From the NCBI GenBank assembly GCA_019694735.1, contig JAIBBJ010000194.1:1-64000 (forward strand): a DNA stretch of 64,000 bases, read 5' to 3'. A program made the position numbers and the translations under genes. This document shows, piece by piece, positions 60,072 through 64,000 of this stretch (positions are counted from its first letter, which is position 1; the number at the start of each line of letters is the position of its first letter). The stretch is from Gemmatimonadaceae bacterium. Its GTDB lineage: Bacteria; Gemmatimonadota; Gemmatimonadetes; Gemmatimonadales; Gemmatimonadaceae. The notes under the pieces were generated by a model. The model made no database searches. It was given only the letters and a program-made list of their open reading frames with translations, and was not told the DNA's origin.

Positions 60072-61691
60072 ATGACCACCCCACTCCCCGTGCACCCCGA
60101 CCCGCGCCGCGGGCCGCGACGGACCGTGCTCGCGGTGCTGATCCTCGCCGCGTGGGCCACCGGCGTCGGGCTGCTGGTCCGGCGCGAGTTCTTCCGCGAA
60201 CAGGCGGCGATCCTCGCCGAGGCCGCGCTGCGGCTCGGTCCGAGCACGAGCTTCTTCGTCGTCGAGCAGTCGGGCCGGCAGATCGGCTACGCCTCGACGA
60301 CGATCGACACGTCGTCGGCGCAGTTCGAGGTGACCGATTTCTTCACCGCCGACCTGCCGGTGGGCGGCCGCGACTTCCGGGCGAGTGCGCGGAGCGTGAT
60401 CACGCTCTCGCGCGGGCTCGCGCTGCGGACGTTCGACGTCGCCGTGGAGAGTGCGGTCGCGCCCCTCCGGGTGACGGGGCGCGCCGAGGGCGACTCGGCG
60501 GTGGTCTACCGCATGGAGATGCCGGGGCAGCCGGCCGACTCACAGCGGCTCGCGGTGCGCGGGCCCATCCTGCTGCCGACGCTGATCCCCGCCGCCGCCG
60601 TGCTGGTGCAGCCGCCGGAGGTGGGCGGTACGGTGACGATCGCGAGCTTCGACCCGGCCACGATGGCGGCGAAGGACCTCACGCTGCGGATCGCGGCCGA
60701 GTCGCTCTTCTCGCTCGTGGACTCGGCGCGGTTCGACTCGACGGCGATGCGGTTCGTGCCGGCGCTGATCGACACGGTGCGCGCCTGGCAGCTGGTGCCG
60801 ACCGAAGGCCAGGGCTTCAGCGGCTGGGTGGACGCGCAGGGCCGGGTGGTGGAGGCGACGCAGCCGGGCGGGATCACACTCAAGCGGATCGCGTACGAGA
60901 TCGCCTTCGAGAACTGGCGGCGCGCGCAGATCGCGGCCGGGACGAACACGGCGGCGACGCGCGGGACGTCCGGCGGCGCCGGCACGCTGGGCGACCTGCT
61001 CGAGGGGACCGCCGTGGCCGCCGGAGCGCTGCCCGGGGTCGACGGACCGGATCGGCTGCGCGTCCGGCTGACGGGGACCTCGCTCGACGGCTTCGACCTC
61101 CAGGGCGGGCGGCAGCGGCGCGCGGGGGACGAGGTGACGATCGTTCGCGAGGACGCGGCGGCGCTCACGGCGGACTGGTCGCTGGCATCACGGACACCGG
61201 GATTCCGCCAGCGCTTCGCGGCCGAGCTCGCGAGCGAGCCGCTGCTCCAGGCGAACGACCCGGCGATCGTGGCCCTCGCGGTGCGGATCGCCGGCACGGC
61301 CCGCGACCCGCAGGAGGTCGCGCGACGGCTGAACCGCTGGGTGCACGACTCGCTGGCGAAGGAGATCACGATCTCCGTGCCGAACGCGCTGCAGGTGCTG
61401 CGCACGCGGCGCGGCGACTGCAACGAGCACACGCAGCTCTTCGCGGCGCTGGCGCGCGCGGTCGGGATCCCAACCCGGATCGCGACCGGGCTCGCGTACG
61501 TCAACGGCAAGTTCTACTACCACGCGTGGCCCGAGGTGCGGTTGCGCGACTGGGTCGCGGTCGACCCCACCTTCGGCCAGTTCCCCGCCGACGCGGCCCA
61601 CCTGCGCTTCGTGCGCGGGGGGCTGACGCGGCAGGGCGAACTGCTGCGCCTGGTGGGCACACTCCGAGTCGAGGTGCTGGACGCCCGATGA
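60072..61691 (+). CDS. Membrane-anchored transglutaminase-like protein
   Basis: 539 aa. A single N-terminal transmembrane anchor (TVLAVLILAAWATGVGLLVR, about 18-37) followed by a large extracytoplasmic part. The C-terminal domain has the transglutaminase-like triad: Cys450 (RRGDCNEHTQLF), His484 (YYHAWPEV) and Asp498 (VAVDPTFGQFPA). Such domains act as proteases, amidases or cross-linking enzymes. Residues 60-330 are beta-rich and of unknown family. Stop overlaps the next ATG (ATGA), tying it to the ABC exporter genes, so processing of an exported substrate is a fair inference. Confidence 0.85.
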   Translation: MTTPLPVHPDPRRGPRRTVLAVLILAAWATGVGLLVRREFFREQAAILAEAALRLGPSTSFFVVEQSGRQIGYASTTIDTSSAQFEVTDFFTADLPVGGRDFRASARSVITLSRGLALRTFDVAVESAVAPLRVTGRAEGDSAVVYRMEMPGQPADSQRLAVRGPILLPTLIPAAAVLVQPPEVGGTVTIASFDPATMAAKDLTLRIAAESLFSLVDSARFDSTAMRFVPALIDTVRAWQLVPTEGQGFSGWVDAQGRVVEATQPGGITLKRIAYEIAFENWRRAQIAAGTNTAATRGTSGGAGTLGDLLEGTAVAAGALPGVDGPDRLRVRLTGTSLDGFDLQGGRQRRAGDEVTIVREDAAALTADWSLASRTPGFRQRFAAELASEPLLQANDPAIVALAVRIAGTARDPQEVARRLNRWVHDSLAKEITISVPNALQVLRTRRGDCNEHTQLFAALARAVGIPTRIATGLAYVNGKFYYHAWPEVRLRDWVAVDPTFGQFPADAAHLRFVRGGLTRQGELLRLVGTLRVEVLDAR

Positions 61692-62446
61692 TCGAACTCC
61701 TGAAGCTCACCAAGCAGTACGGCGACTTCCTCGCCGTGAAGGGCATCGACCTCGTGGTCCCGCGGGGGGAGCTGTTCGGCTTCCTCGGGCCGAACGGCGC
61801 CGGCAAGACGACGACCCTCCGGATGATCGCCGGCATCCTCAAGCCGACGGGCGGGACGATCCGCATCGCCGGCGTGGACATGACCGCCGACCCGATCACG
61901 GCGAAGTCGAAGCTCGGGTTCATCCCCGACCGGCCGTTCATCTACGAGAAGCTCACCGGCGCGGAGTTCCTCCGCTTCGTGGCGGGGCTCTACGACCAGA
62001 AGGGCGACGAGGTCGAGCACCGGGCGCGCGAGCTGCTGGCACTCTTCGACCTCGAGGAGTGGCGCGACGAGCTCGTGGAGAGCTACTCGCACGGCATGCG
62101 GCAGAAGCTCATCATCTCGAGCGCATTCGTGCACCGGCCCGAGGTCATCGTGGTGGACGAGCCGATGGTCGGCCTCGACCCGAAGGCCGCGCGCATCCTC
62201 AAGGACCTCTTCCGCGAGTACACGCACCGCGGCCACACGATCATCTTCTCGACCCACACGCTCGAGGTCGCCGAGTCGCTCTGCGACCGGCTGGCGATCA
62301 TCGTGCAGGGCCAGATCAAGGCGTACGGCACGATGGCGGACCTGCGCCGGGACCTGCAGGGCGGCGAACGGGGGCTCGAGGAGATCTTCCTCCGCCTCAC
62401 CGGCGAGAACGCCGCCCGCAACCTGGTGGACGTGCTCGATGCCTGA
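61688..62446 (+). CDS. ABC exporter ATP-binding protein
   Basis: 252 aa from ATG at 61688-61690. Walker A GPNGAGKTT (34-42), signature YSHGMRQK (133-140, the SHGMRQK variant common in ABC-2 exporters), Walker B VIVVDEP (153-159), D-loop GLDP and switch His in STHTLEVAE. Closest in style to the EcsA/CcmA/NatA exporter ATPases. Overlaps both neighbours (4 nt with the transglutaminase, 8 nt with the permease), so one coupled operon. Complete and catalytically intact. Confidence 0.93.
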   Translation: MIELLKLTKQYGDFLAVKGIDLVVPRGELFGFLGPNGAGKTTTLRMIAGILKPTGGTIRIAGVDMTADPITAKSKLGFIPDRPFIYEKLTGAEFLRFVAGLYDQKGDEVEHRARELLALFDLEEWRDELVESYSHGMRQKLIISSAFVHRPEVIVVDEPMVGLDPKAARILKDLFREYTHRGHTIIFSTHTLEVAESLCDRLAIIVQGQIKAYGTMADLRRDLQGGERGLEEIFLRLTGENAARNLVDVLDA

Positions 62447-64000
62447 GCGGCTGTTGCGCCCGAGCGGCGGCCAGCGGGCGGTCGCGGTGCTCCCCGACCC
62501 ACCACTGCTGCACCTGCTCCTCCCCAAGTGGCTCACCGCGCGCGCGCGCACGACCGCCGGCGAGCGCGGCCGCGGGGCGCGCCTCGCGATCCTCGGTTTC
62601 GTCGGCGTGCTCTTCTGGTCGTTCATCTTCGTCGTCCTCGTGCGGCTGCTGACGTACTTCCGCGGCGCCCAGGAGATCGGGCAGCTGCTGGCGGGCAAGC
62701 TGCTCGGGCTGCTGCTGGTCGGGTTCTTCTCGATCCTCCTGCTCTCCAACGTGATCACCGCGCTCTCGAGCTTCTTCCTCGCGAAGGACCTCGACATGCT
62801 CGTCGCCGGCCCGGTGGACTGGCTGCGGCTCTACGGCGCGAAGCTCCTCGAGACGGTCATCGCCTCGAGCTGGATGGTGCTCCTCGTCTCGATCCCGATG
62901 TACTCGGCGTACGGCATCGTCTACGACGGCGGCTGGGCCTTCCCGCTGGTGGTGATCGCGGTGATGCTCCCGTTCTTCGTGATCCCGGCGGTCGTGGGGA
63001 GCGCGGTGACGCTGTCGCTGGTGAACATCTTCCCCGCGCGACGGACGCGGGACATCCTCTCGGTGATCGCGGTGCTGACCGCCGGGCTCATCGTGCTGCT
63101 CTTCCGGATGATCCGGCCGGAGCGGCTCGCGCGACCCGAGGGATTCCGTTCGCTGGTGGACTTCATCGCGGTGCTCCGGACGCCGACCTCCCCGCTGATG
63201 CCGAGCGAATGGGCGGCGAAGGCCACCATGGGCTTCCTCGGCGGCGAGCCGGACTGGCTCGCGCTCTACCTGCTGTGGACGACGGCGGCGGCGGCGGTGG
63301 TGCTCGGGGCCCTGCTGCACCGGCAGCTCTACCTCACCGGCTACAGCAAGGCGCAGGAGAGCGCGCAGCGCTTCGTGCGCGGCGGGGGGGTGCTCGCCCG
63401 CGTCGGCGACCGGCTGCTCGCGCCGTTCGGCACGCTGCGACGCGAGCTGCTGCTCAAGGAGCTCCGGCTCTTCTTCCGCGACACGACGCAATGGTCGCAG
63501 CTGATCCTGCTCGCGGTGCTGGTCGTCGTGTACGTGTTCAACATCAAGTACCTGCCGCTCAAGGGCGAGGGGATCACGTTCTTCCTCGTCAACGTGGTGC
63601 CGTTCCTCAACCTCGTGCTGGCCGGGTTCGTGCTCGCGTCGATCGCGGCGCGCTTCATCTTCCCCGGCGTCTCGCTGGAGGGCCGCACGCTGTGGCTGCT
63701 CCGTTCGAGCCCGATGCGCGTGCGCGACCTGCTCTGGGCGAAGTTCTGGGTGGGCACGCTGCCGCTGGTGCTCCTGGCGGTGGGCATCGTCGGCGTGACC
63801 GACTTCCTGCTGCAGGTCTCCGATTTCATGTTCTTCGTCTCGGTCGTCTCGATCGTGATGATGACCTTCGCCCTCTCCGGGCTGGCGATCGGCTTCGGGA
63901 CGATGTTCCCGCAGTTCGAGACCGAGAACGCGGCGCAGATCCCGACGAGCTTCGGCGGGCTGCTCTACATGATGGCATCGATCGTGGTCATCGGCGGCGT
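62439..64000 (+). CDS. ABC exporter permease, partial (runs off right edge)
   Basis: 520 codons to the window end, no stop. ATG at 62439-62441 lies 8 nt inside the ATPase gene. Many hydrophobic segments: AILGFVGVLFWSFIFVVLV (about 50), LLGLLLVGFFSILLLSNVI (about 88), VVIAVMLPFFVIPAVVGSAV (about 172), ILSVIAVLTAGLIVLLF (about 205), a segment after WLALYLLW (about 275), LILLAVLVVVYVF (about 355), and three more near the edge. The LLKELRLFFRDTTQWSQL motif (about 340) is the coupling type seen in large ABC-2 or EcsB-like permeases. Substrate unknown. It forms the transporter with the preceding ATPase. Confidence 0.85.
   Translation, partial: MPERLLRPSGGQRAVAVLPDPPLLHLLLPKWLTARARTTAGERGRGARLAILGFVGVLFWSFIFVVLVRLLTYFRGAQEIGQLLAGKLLGLLLVGFFSILLLSNVITALSSFFLAKDLDMLVAGPVDWLRLYGAKLLETVIASSWMVLLVSIPMYSAYGIVYDGGWAFPLVVIAVMLPFFVIPAVVGSAVTLSLVNIFPARRTRDILSVIAVLTAGLIVLLFRMIRPERLARPEGFRSLVDFIAVLRTPTSPLMPSEWAAKATMGFLGGEPDWLALYLLWTTAAAAVVLGALLHRQLYLTGYSKAQESAQRFVRGGGVLARVGDRLLAPFGTLRRELLLKELRLFFRDTTQWSQLILLAVLVVVYVFNIKYLPLKGEGITFFLVNVVPFLNLVLAGFVLASIAARFIFPGVSLEGRTLWLLRSSPMRVRDLLWAKFWVGTLPLVLLAVGIVGVTDFLLQVSDFMFFVSVVSIVMMTFALSGLAIGFGTMFPQFETENAAQIPTSFGGLLYMMASIVVIGG

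Overview
The window is a very GC-rich bacterial chromosome segment. Several things suggest a Gemmatimonadota-type bacterium, though this is inference because no 16S gene is present. These are the ribosomal and RNA polymerase genes, the many long secreted Ig/FN3/carboxypeptidase-regulatory proteins, a BTAD-TPR regulator, DUF5107 and DUF6067-type proteins, and -10 elements of the TAnnTT type seen in the FCB group. No rRNA, CRISPR array, insertion sequence or phage gene was seen.

Layout. (1) 1-23900, minus strand: one operon of five overlapping genes. In order of transcription these are a 4029-aa secreted giant, a 667-aa five-FN3 protein, a 258-aa periplasmic helical-repeat protein, a 557-aa putative outer-membrane beta-barrel, and an Ig-like giant of more than 2455 aa that runs off the left edge. 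All four junctions are start/stop overlaps. The divergent neighbour (24105-26933) is a membrane-tethered BTAD-TolB-like-TPR regulator. (2) 27020-28342: an OmpA protein with TSP type-3 repeats, facing the regulator across a 16-bp hairpin. (3) 28608-41639, minus strand: the information-processing block. It holds four tRNAs (Thr-TGT, Tyr, Gly, Thr-GGT), then rpmG-secE-nusG-rplK-rplA-rplJ-rplL-rpoB-rpoC. This is the classic thrU-tyrU-glyT-thrT-tufB-secE layout without tufB. Promoters, terminator-like hairpins and spacer hairpins can be placed. (4) 41707-46588, minus strand: cysS, a degenerate ABC ATPase, an AI-2E family permease, pspA and a YbjN-like gene. (5) 46691-50073: a secreted carboxypeptidase-regulatory/plug-like protein, the two-subunit L-serine dehydratase, and a 93-aa protein with a GreB-like N-terminal tail. 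(6) 50081-58992, minus strand: a DUF5107-TPR protein and a DUF6067-like glycoside hydrolase, then uvrA. (7) 59124-64000, plus strand: a TPR protein, a membrane-anchored transglutaminase and an ABC exporter (ATPase plus a permease cut by the right edge).

How the genes work together. The left operon looks like one cell-surface assembly: two giant adhesin-like or scaffold-like proteins, an FN3 linker, a periplasmic helper and an outer-membrane barrel. I do not recognise it as a named system, and it is the best candidate here for something undescribed. The transcription/translation block carries an unusual large helical insertion near the C-terminus of RpoB. Several genes start 6-7 nt after a TAnnTT box, which suggests leaderless mRNAs.
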